From: Fidelibacterota bacterium
GTDB lineage: Bacteria; Fidelibacterota; Marinisomatia; Marinisomatales; TCS55
Length of the DNA stretch: 64,000 bases
Direction: 5' to 3'
Assembly: GCA_018674655.1 (NCBI GenBank)
Contig: JABGZQ010000066.1
Span: forward strand, 62,001 to 126,000
In this document: positions 30,522-41,903 of the stretch, piece by piece
How positions within the stretch are numbered: the stretch's first letter is position 1
Layout: the number at the start of each line of letters is the position of its first letter
The notes under the pieces: model-generated
What the model was told of the DNA's origin: nothing
The model's database searches: none
Seen by the model: the letters and a program-made list of their open reading frames with translations, nothing else
Program-made: the position numbers and the translations under genes

Positions 30522-31868
30522 TTATTGTGTTAATTGTCGTCGCAATCGTGCGACAGGTAAATTTAATTGTTCTCGATATTTCGCAACCGTTCTTCTCGCC
30601 ATCGGAAACCCGCCATCCTTTAGTTTAGCAGCTAAATCTATATCCGTAAATGGTGAATCTTTATTCTCATCATGAATCAATTTCTTGAGTAATTCTTTAA
30701 TCGTTTTTGTGCTGACTTCTTCACCACCTTCAAGTGTATACCCTTCCGTAAAGAAGGATTTTAATTCAAAAATACCATAAGGTGTATCCACATATTTCCC
30801 TCTTGTGGAACGACTGATGGTTGATATATCCATATTAATTTCACTGGCAATATCCTGAAGTTTCATCGGAACTAAAGAATCAACCTTTCCATCAAAAAAC
30901 TTAGGTTGTTTTTTTATTATTGTTTCCATGACCGCAGTCAGTGTATGCCGTCTTTGTTGAATTGCCTGAATAAACCAGTTGGCTGAATCAAATTTTTCTT
31001 TTAGATAATTATGCGTTTCTCGGGCAGTGTCCTTTTGGTTCAATAATGTTAAATATTCATTACTTAAGTTGAGATCAGGAATCCATGAATCATTAACAAT
31101 AACAACCCATTTACCATCTCGTTGAACAGCGAGTAGATCTGGAATCACGGTTTCAATTCCTGAACCAATTTTACCGTCACCGGGTCTAGGGTTCAAATGG
31201 GTGATTTCTTCAATGATGTTACTTAGCGTTTCTTTAGAAATATCCATGTTTTTTTGAAGACATTCATAGCGGTGATTCGCAAAATCATCAAAATAATTTA
31301 ATACAACTTGGTAAGCTAAAGATTGCTCCTTCCCTCTCATCTGAATTAAAAGACAATCTTGCAGATCTTTGGCCGCAATGCCCGAAGGGTCTAGCTGCTG
31401 TACTTTTTCTAACACAAGACTTACGTCTTCGTTCGACCGATTATAACGGTCGGCAATTAATACCATATCCACCGCTAAATATCCATTTTCATCCAGATTC
31501 CATAGTAATTCTTCTGCAACTGCCCGTTCCCAATCTGATAAGGAAAAACTATCCAACTGGCGCACCAACCCCTCCACAAAATCCACTTGTTCCGCCATCG
31601 GAATATCTCTGTCTTTTGACCTCGCATTATCATATATATTCGCAGGCTCATACTCATCTGGATCTTCTTCATAGTCAACTTCTGTAGGTTCGACTTCTGC
31701 CATTTCTTCACTTTGAGATTCATCTGGCTCTAATACAGGATTACTCTCTAATTCATCTAATATTTTTTGCTCAAGATTCGCCACATTAAGTTGAAGAATA
31801 CTTGCCTGGAGCACCTGTTGAGGTGATAAAGTATGGCGTTGAGATTGTGTCTGCTTTAATCGAACCAT
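30522..31868 (-). CDS. rpoN: RNA polymerase sigma-54 factor
   Basis: Alternative sigma factor that needs AAA+ activators. The 448 residues show all three regions. Region I is Gln/Leu-rich (LSPQQVLQASILQLNVANLE) and is followed by an acidic region II. The core-binding domain contains LDPSGIAAKDLQDCLLIQM. A helix-turn-helix is in DIASEINMDISTISRSTRGK, and the RpoN box is ARRTVAKYREQL near the C terminus. The start overlaps the lptB stop (TGATG). The lptB-rpoN neighbourhood is also known from proteobacteria. No sigma-54 activator is in the window. Confidence 0.97.
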   Translation of the reverse strand: MVRLKQTQSQRHTLSPQQVLQASILQLNVANLEQKILDELESNPVLEPDESQSEEMAEVEPTEVDYEEDPDEYEPANIYDNARSKDRDIPMAEQVDFVEGLVRQLDSFSLSDWERAVAEELLWNLDENGYLAVDMVLIADRYNRSNEDVSLVLEKVQQLDPSGIAAKDLQDCLLIQMRGKEQSLAYQVVLNYFDDFANHRYECLQKNMDISKETLSNIIEEITHLNPRPGDGKIGSGIETVIPDLLAVQRDGKWVVIVNDSWIPDLNLSNEYLTLLNQKDTARETHNYLKEKFDSANWFIQAIQQRRHTLTAVMETIIKKQPKFFDGKVDSLVPMKLQDIASEINMDISTISRSTRGKYVDTPYGIFELKSFFTEGYTLEGGEEVSTKTIKELLKKLIHDENKDSPFTDIDLAAKLKDGGFPMARRTVAKYREQLNLPVARLRRQLTQ

Positions 31869-32602
31869 CAGAGTCGGAACTTTTCACCGAGGTATAGCCG
31901 GCGTGCTTCTTCATCATTTGCCAATGATTCAGAAGTACCGGATTTCAAAATTTTTCCATCAAATAATAAATAGGATCGATCTGTAATGGATAATGTTTCT
32001 CGAACGTTGTGATCAGTAATTAATACACCAATGTTTCGTTCTTTCAATGATTTTACAATGGATTGAATATCCTCGACCGCAATGGGATCAACACCTGCAA
32101 ATGGTTCGTCCAATAGGATAAAATCCGGATCAATAGCTAAGGTACGAGAAATTTCTACACGACGACGTTCTCCACCAGACAAATTATTTCCTATATTTTT
32201 CCGAATATGTTGAATGGATAAATCATCCAGTAATTTTTCAACTTTTTCCGCTTGTTCTTTCTTGGTCAAGTTTGTCATTTCCAGAACAAGACGCAGATTA
32301 TCCTCAACGGAGAGTTTCCCAAAAATAGATGGTTCCTGGGAAAGATAGCCAATTCCTGAACGACTGCGTTGGTACATCGCTCGGTTAGTTATATCACGTT
32401 CATTCAAAATAATGTGACCTTTTGTTGGTTTAATCATACCGGTAATCATATAAAATGTTGTTGTCTTTCCAGCGCCATTTGGACCCAATAAACCAACAAT
32501 CTCACCTTTGTTTACATTCAAATCCACATCACGGACCACCCACCGCTTACCATACCGTTTATACAGTCCGTTCGTACTTAATTTTTGATTATTGTTTTTC
32601 AT
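31868..32602 (-). CDS. lptB: LPS export ABC transporter ATPase LptB
   Basis: Cytoplasmic ATPase that powers LPS extraction with LptFG. Motifs: Walker A GPNGAGKTTT, signature LSGGERRRVEI, Walker B FILLDEPFAGVDP, and the H-loop VLITDHNVRETL. YLSQEPSIFGKLSVEDNL is specific to the LptB group. The ATG at 32602 is preferred because GAGAA lies just before it; the in-frame ATG at 32614 lacks a Shine-Dalgarno. It overlaps the LptC-like gene by 14 nt. lptF and lptG are not in the window. Confidence 0.96.
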   Translation of the reverse strand: MKNNNQKLSTNGLYKRYGKRWVVRDVDLNVNKGEIVGLLGPNGAGKTTTFYMITGMIKPTKGHIILNERDITNRAMYQRSRSGIGYLSQEPSIFGKLSVEDNLRLVLEMTNLTKKEQAEKVEKLLDDLSIQHIRKNIGNNLSGGERRRVEISRTLAIDPDFILLDEPFAGVDPIAVEDIQSIVKSLKERNIGVLITDHNVRETLSITDRSYLLFDGKILKSGTSESLANDEEARRLYLGEKFRL

Positions 32603-33131
32603 TTTCGTTCTCATGAAAAACGCCGGTCGGCTTCAGTATTTTCCAATTATTTAATTCCACATCCGATTCAAACCCAATCCCATAAAGTGTATCTTGACTA
32701 TCGGTAATAAATTTAACAGGATCATCTGTAAACACATTTTCTTTCACATTATCCCATGCTAGGGTATCTGTAAACAATGTAACACCACTATCTGAAACCA
32801 CAACAACATTCCCAATCGCAATCAGAAAATCTTCCTCTTCATCAACTTCCGCCATTTCTGATTTTAAGTTTGTCGTATATACTTCTTCTGAATTAAAAAA
32901 ATCGGCATCCACATTTTGGTCCAGTAAAATATAATGTCGTTCGTTATATTTTTCCAGATGTCCTGATCGAATAATTGCCCGTTTCGCACCTTCGTTTGTA
33001 AGCGTAATTGTGGCTTGCCAACTTTCAGCATCAGGACGGCCGATTCGAGATTCTCCAGATTTTGTATTTTCTGTTGTTTCACAACTTAAAATAAAAAACC
33101 CAACGAAAAAAAATTTAACCAAATTATTCAC
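32589..33131 (-). CDS. lptC: LptC-like LPS export lipoprotein
   Basis: Periplasmic bridge component of the Lpt pathway that hands LPS from LptB2FG towards LptA. The 180 residues begin with a signal ending FFILSCET, so unlike E. coli LptC it appears to be a lipoprotein. A beta-jellyroll region follows with typical LptC/OstA strands (GAKRAIIRSGHLEKYN, IAIGNVVVVSDSGVTLFTDT, GIGFESDVELNNWK). Position between kdsC and lptB matches the standard kdsC-lptC-lptA-lptB order, although lptA is missing here. Confidence 0.85.
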   Translation of the reverse strand: MNNLVKFFFVGFFILSCETTENTKSGESRIGRPDAESWQATITLTNEGAKRAIIRSGHLEKYNERHYILLDQNVDADFFNSEEVYTTNLKSEMAEVDEEEDFLIAIGNVVVVSDSGVTLFTDTLAWDNVKENVFTDDPVKFITDSQDTLYGIGFESDVELNNWKILKPTGVFHENENEKQ

Positions 33132-33661
33132 TATTGGTTTTGCACCTTTTCCCTTAAGTCGTTAATGACATCGGTTAAGCGACCTTGTTCTGAAAGAATC
33201 CATTCCACAGCTTCTCTAAAAGCACCATGTCCGCCTGGATTTTTTGTGACATGAACCGCCACATCTTTACAGGAATCAGAAGCATTTTCCGTAGCAATGG
33301 GTACCCCCACAATCGCCATAATTGGAATATCAATCATATCATCTCCAATATAAGCAATTTCTTCATCCTTTAAATTGTACTTCTCTTTTAAGGTTAAATA
33401 AGGTGGAATTTTATTTAAAGTACCATTATATACATTTTCTATCTTGAGTTCTTTTGCTCTTTCTGCTGTCGCATCTGAGTATCGACCAGAAATAAGTGCT
33501 AATTCCATTTTTGCTTCCCGGAGAAGTACCACACCTGCACCATCCATTACACAAAAACGTTTTAGTTCAATACCATCTTTTCCCTTATATATCGCACCAT
33601 CAGTCCAAACGCCATCTACATCTGAAATAATCATTTTTACTTTTTTGATATCGTACTTCAT
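33131..33661 (-). CDS. kdsC: Kdo-8-phosphate phosphatase
   Basis: HAD-superfamily phosphatase that removes phosphate from Kdo-8-phosphate. The 176 residues hold the HAD motifs IISDVDGVWTDG (nucleophile aspartate), LALISGR and IAYIGDDMIDIPIM. There is no cap domain, as expected for the tetrameric KdsC class. The C terminus contains NPGGHGAFREAVEWIL, the conserved tail. It overlaps kdsA by 4 nt and lptC by one base. Confidence 0.96.
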   Translation of the reverse strand: MKYDIKKVKMIISDVDGVWTDGAIYKGKDGIELKRFCVMDGAGVVLLREAKMELALISGRYSDATAERAKELKIENVYNGTLNKIPPYLTLKEKYNLKDEEIAYIGDDMIDIPIMAIVGVPIATENASDSCKDVAVHVTKNPGGHGAFREAVEWILSEQGRLTDVINDLREKVQNQ

Positions 33662-34851
33662 CCATTCACCGCTTCGTGTATTTTCATCAAATTAAAAAGC
33701 AAATCTTCCAGTTGATCTAATGGCCATTGGGTAGAAGCGTCAGATTTGGCCTCAATTGGATTATCATGGACTTCTAAAAAAAGTCCATCACACCCGGCAG
33801 CCACAGCAGACTTAGCCAATGTGGGGATCATATCCCGTTGGCCGCTGGTCTGATATACATCGTGGATTCTCAATAATCCAACACATTCATTGTCATTCCC
33901 TTTTATTACAGGTAGAACAGATATTTGAGATTCCCGTTCTTCCATTGTGGTTATCGTATCCAATAATGATGTTTCAATATTAATGGAAACTGGGTTAGAA
34001 GTCATTATTTCGCCAACAGTCAATTGGTCAATATTCCCATTTTCGGCCAAACACCTTCGCAGATCTCCTTCTGTGACAATGCCTGATAAAACCGACCCTT
34101 TGTCTATAACCACCGCCGCGCCTTGAGGTTTTTCTGTCATATCAATGATAACTTTTCGAATATTATCGTTTTTACTTACTGTCGCAACATTTTGAATAGG
34201 CTGCATGATATTTTTTGCTTTAAGTCCAACTGATTTATCGCTACTGGGTATTTGCGCAGAATGGGTGGCATCAAATACCACCGGAAACCCTAATGATTGC
34301 ATAGTGGGAATAGCCGTCATATCCGACACAAGACCATATCCGAAAGAAGTTCCTCGTTCTGTAAGTAAAATATTATTATTCCCTGTGGATTGTACTTTCT
34401 CTATCGCATGGGCCATAAGACCCGGTGCCAGGAATTGACCTTTTTTTATATTTATTGCTTTCCCAGTTTTACCAGCCGCAACTAACAGGTCTGTTTGGCG
34501 ACAAAGAAACGCGGGTATTTGTAATACATCCACCACTTTCCCAACGTCTTGACATTGACTTGGAAGATGGACATCAGTCAATACAGGTATACCTATTTCA
34601 CTTTTTACTTCAGCAAGAATATTCAACCCTTCTTCCATATTCAGCCCTCGAAATGACCCAACTGTAGATCGATTGGCTTTATCAAATGAACTTTTGAAAA
34701 TAAAGGGGACATTTAATCTATCTGTAATACTTTTAATTGCTTCTGCCATTTCCAAGCTATGGGCCCGGGACTCAATAACACAGGGACCTGCAATGAGGGG
34801 TAACCCCTTACCTCCGAAAGTGACATTACTAATGATAACCTGTTTACCCAT
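33658..34851 (-). CDS. kdsA: Kdo-8-phosphate synthase with an inserted CBS-domain pair
   Basis: Condenses arabinose-5-phosphate and phosphoenolpyruvate to Kdo-8-phosphate. The catalytic barrel is intact but split: residues 1-206 (LIAGPCVIES, KSSFDKANRSTVGSFRG, LCRQTDLLVAAGKTG, LTERGTSFGYG, FDATHSAQIP) and 337-397 (GQRDMIPTLAKSAVAAG, LFLEVHDNP, KSDASTQWPLDQLE). C24, H197, E360 and D371 are the expected metal ligands of the metal-dependent class. Between the halves lie about 130 residues with two CBS motifs (AVVIDKGSVLSGIVTEGDLR and VLPVIKGN...GLLRIHDVY), closest to the CBS pair of the Kdo enzyme KdsD. Total 397 residues, against about 275 for ordinary KdsA. The reading frame is continuous. See findings. 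Confidence 0.95.
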   Translation of the reverse strand: MGKQVIISNVTFGGKGLPLIAGPCVIESRAHSLEMAEAIKSITDRLNVPFIFKSSFDKANRSTVGSFRGLNMEEGLNILAEVKSEIGIPVLTDVHLPSQCQDVGKVVDVLQIPAFLCRQTDLLVAAGKTGKAINIKKGQFLAPGLMAHAIEKVQSTGNNNILLTERGTSFGYGLVSDMTAIPTMQSLGFPVVFDATHSAQIPSSDKSVGLKAKNIMQPIQNVATVSKNDNIRKVIIDMTEKPQGAAVVIDKGSVLSGIVTEGDLRRCLAENGNIDQLTVGEIMTSNPVSINIETSLLDTITTMEERESQISVLPVIKGNDNECVGLLRIHDVYQTSGQRDMIPTLAKSAVAAGCDGLFLEVHDNPIEAKSDASTQWPLDQLEDLLFNLMKIHEAVNG

Positions 34852-34853
34852 TT

Positions 34854-36476
<1,623 letters not shown>

Positions 36477-37175
36477 TTAAATCCTTTCAAGCTGTTTTAA
36501 ATCATCAATAACATCAATCCCCTTGGTCACTTTATCTGTCAGAATCACTTTAATTGGTATCCCGTTATCCAATGCTCTATATTGTTCCAAATTCAATAAT
36601 CGCTCATTATCAGATGGTTCTAATTCTGTGTATTTTTTTAAAGTGGATTTTCGATATGCATAAATTCCCATATGATGGTAATAGCCCCCCAGCTCATGGT
36701 GAATAGGCTCACGTCTGAAGTTCACCGCAAACCCAGCTTCATCGAGCAATACTTTTACCGCATTTACATCCATGATTTTTTCTACGTCCATATCTTTACC
36801 TGCAACTGTAGCCATTTCAATTGTTTCATCTTCAAACTGTTGTACCAATTCATCAATTAGGAGGGGGGGTATCGTGGGCTCATCTCCTTGAATATTCACC
36901 ACCACATCTGCTTCAATATCAGCCACGGCTTCCTGAATTCGATCTGTCCCTGAAACATGGTTATCCGAAGTCATAATCGTTTTTACTTTCCAATCGTTGA
37001 GTACTTTATTGGTTTCATCTGCATCAATCGCTACGATAACATCTTCTAATAATTGGGATTTTTTCGCTCGTTCATAAACATGAACAACCATGGGTTTCCC
37101 ATCGATGAGATGTAGAATTTTTTTGGGGAAACGGTTGGAATGGAGCCGTGCCGGAATCACACCTATGGCTTTCAT
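36477..37175 (-). CDS. kdsB: CMP-Kdo synthetase (3-deoxy-manno-octulosonate cytidylyltransferase)
   Basis: Activates Kdo with CTP for transfer to lipid A. The 232 residues start KAIGVIPARLHSNRFPKKIL and carry VNIQGDEPTIPP and the FRREPIHHELGGYYHHMGIY family stretch. A TTG three bases upstream (37178) is less likely than the ATG at 37175. It is the first gene of the long kdsB-to-argF block; the 167-nt gap before it presumably holds the promoter. Confidence 0.96.
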   Translation of the reverse strand: MKAIGVIPARLHSNRFPKKILHLIDGKPMVVHVYERAKKSQLLEDVIVAIDADETNKVLNDWKVKTIMTSDNHVSGTDRIQEAVADIEADVVVNIQGDEPTIPPLLIDELVQQFEDETIEMATVAGKDMDVEKIMDVNAVKVLLDEAGFAVNFRREPIHHELGGYYHHMGIYAYRKSTLKKYTELEPSDNERLLNLEQYRALDNGIPIKVILTDKVTKGIDVIDDLKQLERI

Positions 37176-37342
37176 CAAGATCCCCCTCCCGTACTGTATA
37201 GAGGCAAAGGTGGGACGAATGTGAAATGCACCCGATGTTCCTCAATCTTGTACCTATGGCTTAACATTATCTAATTGTATGAAAAATATTGGGGAAATTT
37301 AGGTGAACCATCTTGCCTCCACAAGCAGGTTCAGAGAAGATT

Positions 37343-38596
37343 TTATTCGAATCTCAGAGATTCGATAGGATCCAAATTCGCAGCGCGATAAGCAGGGTAA
37401 ATCCCAAAACCGATACCGATAAAAGAACAGACCGCCATACCGTAAAAGGCCCAATCCATGGGGATCACGGCGGGGACTTTAAGGAGGAGGGCAATGAGGT
37501 TCCCCCCGGCAATCCCTAGAATAACACCCACAATGCCACCGAACTGGCTTAAGAAAATGGCCTCCATGAGAAACTGGGTGAGAATATCTCGTTTTGTAGC
37601 GCCAATGGCCTTTCGGACGCCGATCTCCTTGATCCGATCCGTGACGGAAACGAGCATAATATTCATAATGCCGATCCCGGCCACAAGTAACGCAATAACG
37701 CTTACGGCACCGGCAAACAATTTGATTCCACCAGTAAAACCGGCAAATGTGTCCATGAGTTCTTCGTTGGAAATAATTTCAAAATCATTCTCTTCTTTGG
37801 GTGGCACCTTGCGAATAACACGCATCAGACCAATCACTTCATCCATGGTTTTTTCATACAATTCAGTCGATTCTGCTTCAACATTGATACCTAAGGATGT
37901 CCATCGATTAGAAAACCGTTGGATATAAACTGAAATCGGAATCATTACAAAATAATCCTGGCTCTGACCGAAAGCTTGTCCTTTTCTTTCCGTAATACCA
38001 ATGACTGTATAATCCAGTCCTTTAATTTGAATGACCTTCCCAATGGGATCTTCAAAGGGAAACAGGATATCAGCCAAATCTGGCCCAAGGATGGTAACGC
38101 TGCGATAAAAACGAATATCATCTTCCATAAAATTTCGTCCATCTGCCAGATATGTTTTGAATGAACGCAAGCCCCACTCATCCACACCGGACAATTCTGC
38201 TGTTTTCTTTAATCGTTTATCTTTATACTGAATATTTCTTTCACCGGTCCCATCTACTACACTGACCTGCCGTGGTAATTTTGCACGTTGCTTTAGTTCT
38301 TCATAATGGGTATATAGAATGTTTTTCCGTTTCCGGATTTTATTATTTCCTGGACCATGAATTTGTATAGCAGGTGCTTTTTGAACCATAAAAGTATTGG
38401 TACCAAAAATATCGAGTTGTGAATTCACAGAAGATTCCAAGGTTCGAATGGCAGTCATAACACCAATTACGGAGAATACACCAATACTGATACCGAGTAA
38501 AGTCAGAATCGATCGAAGTTTGTTTTGACGAATGGATTCGATGGCCATTCGAAAACTTTCTTTAATCGTATTTTTTAAATGTGATTGCTTGGCCAT
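37343..38596 (-). CDS. MacB-type ABC transporter permease (second copy)
   Basis: Membrane subunit of a MacB/FtsX-type transporter. About 417 residues: an N-terminal membrane helix (LRSILTLLGISIGVFSVIGV), a large periplasmic MacB_PCD-like domain, and a C-terminal FtsX domain with three helices ([39 protein letters not shown]). It ends DPIESLRFE, as is usual for the family. The ATG at 38596 overlaps the stop of the upstream paralogue (TGATG). It is the last gene of the export operon. Confidence 0.93.
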   Translation of the reverse strand: MAKQSHLKNTIKESFRMAIESIRQNKLRSILTLLGISIGVFSVIGVMTAIRTLESSVNSQLDIFGTNTFMVQKAPAIQIHGPGNNKIRKRKNILYTHYEELKQRAKLPRQVSVVDGTGERNIQYKDKRLKKTAELSGVDEWGLRSFKTYLADGRNFMEDDIRFYRSVTILGPDLADILFPFEDPIGKVIQIKGLDYTVIGITERKGQAFGQSQDYFVMIPISVYIQRFSNRWTSLGINVEAESTELYEKTMDEVIGLMRVIRKVPPKEENDFEIISNEELMDTFAGFTGGIKLFAGAVSVIALLVAGIGIMNIMLVSVTDRIKEIGVRKAIGATKRDILTQFLMEAIFLSQFGGIVGVILGIAGGNLIALLLKVPAVIPMDWAFYGMAVCSFIGIGFGIYPAYRAANLDPIESLRFE

Positions 38597-39813
38597 CACT
38601 CGTATCGCAGTGCATCAATGGGATCTAATCGAGCAGCTTGATAAGAAGGAATCAATCCGGATACGATACCAATTACAACGCTGAGAATAATGGATCCAAT
38701 GGCCAATCCCACTGGCATTGATGAGGGGAAAAACTGGTTAATAAGGAGACTCAATCCCCCGGCCAATCCCATCCCAACCAATCCGGCAATAAGACAAATT
38801 AAAACCGCCTCCATGAGGAATTGTCCTAAAATCATAGACTGTGTTGCGCCCAATGCTTTCCGGACACCAATTTCTTTCGTTCGTTCCTTCACCGATACAA
38901 ACATAATATTCATGATGCCGATTCCACCTACAATCAAAGATAGTGCCGTAATAAATAAACCTGTGCCACCGATTGCCAATTTAATTGCTTTATATTGTGC
39001 TTCCATGGTGGCCGATTGATTGATGGCAAAATCATCTTTTTCCATGGGTTTTAGCCCACGTATTTGTCGCATAACGCCATAGATTTCTTCTTTTGCTTCA
39101 TCATAATTATCCGTATTCACCTTGACTCTCACATTCATCCATCCTCGACGAGAAAATAAGCGCTGAAAGGTGCCAAATGGTAAGACAGCTTGATTATCCA
39201 AACTGAACATTCCCATAAATTTCCCCTGCTTTTTAAGTACACCAACCACTCGAAATTTATGTGAACCAATTTTGACATATTTATCAATGGGGTCTTCATC
39301 TGTGAATAGGGCATCAGCCACATCCCCACCAATGATCATTACCCGAGCACCCGATCGATTTTCCCCGTCAGTAAAATATCGCCCTGTTATCACGTCTGCC
39401 GATTCGTTTGTAGCCATATATTCCGGCGTGGTTCCAAAAAATCGAGTATCAATTCGTTTGTCGCCTCGAAAAATACTCCCTCCCCGCTCTGCCATTGGCG
39501 CAACCGCCGCAACAAATTGAGATTTCTCCCGAAGTTGTTCCACATAATCTTCTTTAATTCGGGGACGATTTCTCAACTCCCACCAATCCATATCACCACC
39601 AAACCAATCCATTCGACTGATAATCAAGACATCCCGGCTAAGGAAAGACATACTTTTTTCAAAGGTACGATCTAATCCAGAAATAAGGGTGCCCATCAAC
39701 GTCACCGATAAAACACCAATTACAATACCAAGAGCGGTTAAAATTGAACGAGATTTATTCCCGAAGATTGAACCCAGAGAAATGCGCAAATTCTCCCAAA
39801 AAAGTGATATCAA
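38596..39813 (-). CDS. MacB-type ABC transporter permease (first copy)
   Basis: A 405-residue permease with the same layout as its downstream neighbour: an N-terminal helix ([20 protein letters not shown]), a periplasmic domain, and an FtsX domain ([39 protein letters not shown]), ending DPIDALRYE. The two copies are clearly paralogous but have diverged in the periplasmic part, so a heterodimer driven by the single ATPase is likely. It overlaps the ATPase gene by 4 nt. Confidence 0.93.
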   Translation of the reverse strand: MISLFWENLRISLGSIFGNKSRSILTALGIVIGVLSVTLMGTLISGLDRTFEKSMSFLSRDVLIISRMDWFGGDMDWWELRNRPRIKEDYVEQLREKSQFVAAVAPMAERGGSIFRGDKRIDTRFFGTTPEYMATNESADVITGRYFTDGENRSGARVMIIGGDVADALFTDEDPIDKYVKIGSHKFRVVGVLKKQGKFMGMFSLDNQAVLPFGTFQRLFSRRGWMNVRVKVNTDNYDEAKEEIYGVMRQIRGLKPMEKDDFAINQSATMEAQYKAIKLAIGGTGLFITALSLIVGGIGIMNIMFVSVKERTKEIGVRKALGATQSMILGQFLMEAVLICLIAGLVGMGLAGGLSLLINQFFPSSMPVGLAIGSIILSVVIGIVSGLIPSYQAARLDPIDALRYE

Positions 39814-40517
39814 GTGGATACCTGTCTTTTTTTAGTCACTTTTTTATCCACTTTTATTTTTCCATCAAATAGGTGAATCGTTCGATCCGCATGGTCGGCA
39901 ATATATTCTTCATGGGTGACCAATATAATTGTATTACCACCCGAATGGAGTTTGTCTAATATCTTCATAATTTCGACACCACTTTTAGAATCCAAGTTCC
40001 CAGTAGGTTCATCTGCTAAAATAATAGATGGATCATTCACCAAGGCCCGGGCAATGGCAACCCGTTGACGCTGTCCACCTGAAAGTTCATTGGGCTTGTG
40101 ATGCATCCGCTCTTCTAATCCTACGGAAATGAGCGCTATTTTGGCTTTTTCGATTCTGTCATTCTTAGTCATATTTGCATAAATTAATGGGACTTCTACA
40201 TTTCGAAGGGCAGTGGCTTTCGGGAGTAAATTAAACGTCTGGAACACAAATCCGATTTTTCGATTCCGAATAGATGCTAATTGATTATCATCCATTTTAT
40301 GGACGAGTTCACCTTCAAATTCGTAGATGCCTTCTGTGGGCGTATCCAAACAGCCGATCATATTCATTAATGTTGATTTTCCCGAGCCGGACGGTCCCAT
40401 AATAGAGATATATTCATTTGGATTGATAATAAGATCAACGCCATCCAATGCACGAACCACTTCACCGCCCACATCATAATGACGTTTAATCTCTTTTAAT
40501 GAAATTAGATCAGCCAT
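39810..40517 (-). CDS. ABC transporter ATPase of the MacB/LolD type
   Basis: A 235-residue cytoplasmic ATPase. Walker A is [12 protein letters not shown], the Q-loop [10 protein letters not shown], the signature [15 protein letters not shown], Walker [14 protein letters not shown], and the H-loop [14 protein letters not shown]. This is the LolD/MacB subgroup that works with FtsX-like permeases. In E. coli MacB the ATPase is fused to the permease; here it is a separate gene, overlapping the first permease by 4 nt. Confidence 0.95.
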   Translation of the reverse strand: MADLISLKEIKRHYDVGGEVVRALDGVDLIINPNEYISIMGPSGSGKSTLMNMIGCLDTPTEGIYEFEGELVHKMDDNQLASIRNRKIGFVFQTFNLLPKATALRNVEVPLIYANMTKNDRIEKAKIALISVGLEERMHHKPNELSGGQRQRVAIARALVNDPSIILADEPTGNLDSKSGVEIMKILDKLHSGGNTIILVTHEEYIADHADRTIHLFDGKIKVDKKVTKKRQVST

Positions 40518-40519
40518 AA

Positions 40520-41887
40520 TTATTGCTTTGAATCTGAATCTTCGGATTCACTTCTAGAACCACCAATTTGAATCTTAAATCCTTTTTTCTTATCTTTACC
40601 ATCTTTATCTGTGGTTACCGCCTTATTATGAGCCAAATCTTTACTGATTGCACGATAGCTACCAGTAACTATTTCTTCTCCTTCATCGATGCCACTGAGT
40701 ACTTCGTAATGGGTTTCAGAAGAAATCCCCACTTTAACAGGACGGATATGAACCACTTTTCCATCTTTGGATGCTTTTTTCTTTTTACCTTTTTTGTCAT
40801 CCAATTCAGATAATTTTCCATCTCGAAGGACGCCGCCAGGTTTATCGGAAACTATAAATACCAATTCTTCCATTTTCTTCGCTTTTGGTTTTTTGGTACC
40901 ATCTGAGCCTTTTCCTTTCCCAAAGGTCGTTTTTTCAGAGCCTTCTGGACGAACGGTCAAGCTCTGGATTGGTATGGCCAACACTTTATCTTTTTTATCC
41001 GTTATAATATTGGCGGTGGCACTCATACCGGGACGTATCCCGTCCGGCACTTGTATCATCCGAATTTTGACTTCAAAATTTGTCACTTGCTCTGCAGACC
41101 CAACTGAAGATGTTTGAGCCATATGGGCAATTTCACTTACAAGGCCATAAAATACCGTATCCTGAAACGCATCAATTTCAATTTCTGTAGTATCCCCTTG
41201 GGAGACAGAAACCACATCATTCTCATTCACATCTACAATGACTTCCATAAGATTTAAATCCGCTATTATCATGAGTACTTCAGCTTGAAACATGCCTCCC
41301 ACTGCCATTTCACCCACTTCTTTATTCACTGCGGTGACAATTCCATCCTGCGGTGAAACAATTCGCGCTTTGTTTAAATCATCTTCTCTCGATTCAAGAC
41401 TAGATTTTGCTTGCGCCAGAGCGCTATTTGCTATTTCATATGAGGCTTGAATCGCTTCTAACTCCTGATCAGAAGCCAGATTTTGTTCATACATTGATTC
41501 GACACGTTTCTTGCTGGCCAATTCTTGCTTTAACCGTGCTTTGGCCGATCGAACTGAAGAGGAAGCGGAATTATAATTGGATAATAATTGTTTTCGATCC
41601 AATGTAATCAAGTGCTGACCTTTTTTCACGTGATCCCCTTCTTCTACCGTAATGGTATCAATCCATGCTGATGAAGTGGCACTGATTTTTACTTCGGTTT
41701 CAGGTTGGATTTTCCCACTGGCATTCACTTTATGTATAATCGTTTGCCGCACCACTTTTTCCGTTTCCACTTTGATAGCATCATCATCTTTTTTTCCCAG
41801 ACTTACCGCAATCAGTATGGCGAGTAATACGCCGCCGCCGCCAAAAATGAGCCATTTTTTCTTTTTAGTTAATTTTTCCTTAGCCAC
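40520..41887 (-). CDS. Periplasmic adaptor protein (MacA/RND-type membrane fusion protein)
   Basis: A 455-residue adaptor linking the permeases to a TolC-like pore. It has an N-terminal membrane anchor ([20 protein letters not shown]), a lipoyl/barrel-sandwich domain ([20 protein letters not shown]), an alpha-hairpin (residues about 105-170) and a beta-barrel domain ([18 protein letters not shown]). The C-terminal part is interrupted by two Lys/Gly-rich inserts ([15 protein letters not shown], then [15 protein letters not shown]), unusual for a periplasmic protein. The C terminus is also charged. It lies 2 nt before the ATPase. Confidence 0.92.
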   Translation of the reverse strand: MAKEKLTKKKKWLIFGGGGVLLAILIAVSLGKKDDDAIKVETEKVVRQTIIHKVNASGKIQPETEVKISATSSAWIDTITVEEGDHVKKGQHLITLDRKQLLSNYNSASSSVRSAKARLKQELASKKRVESMYEQNLASDQELEAIQASYEIANSALAQAKSSLESREDDLNKARIVSPQDGIVTAVNKEVGEMAVGGMFQAEVLMIIADLNLMEVIVDVNENDVVSVSQGDTTEIEIDAFQDTVFYGLVSEIAHMAQTSSVGSAEQVTNFEVKIRMIQVPDGIRPGMSATANIITDKKDKVLAIPIQSLTVRPEGSEKTTFGKGKGSDGTKKPKAKKMEELVFIVSDKPGGVLRDGKLSELDDKKGKKKKASKDGKVVHIRPVKVGISSETHYEVLSGIDEGEEIVTGSYRAISKDLAHNKAVTTDKDGKDKKKGFKIQIGGSRSESEDSDSKQ

Positions 41888-41903
41888 TATTTTCTCCTCT
41901 AAC

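Noticed and set aside
33844-34233. Possibility that the KdsA-CBS fusion is a frameshift or assembly artefact
   Set aside because: Both junctions are in frame, composition does not change, and both KdsA halves retain their metal ligands; reads would still be needed to settle it.
37347-37365. Perfect 9-bp palindrome TCGAATCTC/GAGATTCGA as a terminator
   Set aside because: It encodes the conserved ESLRFE tail of the permease and no T-run follows, so the symmetry may be chance.
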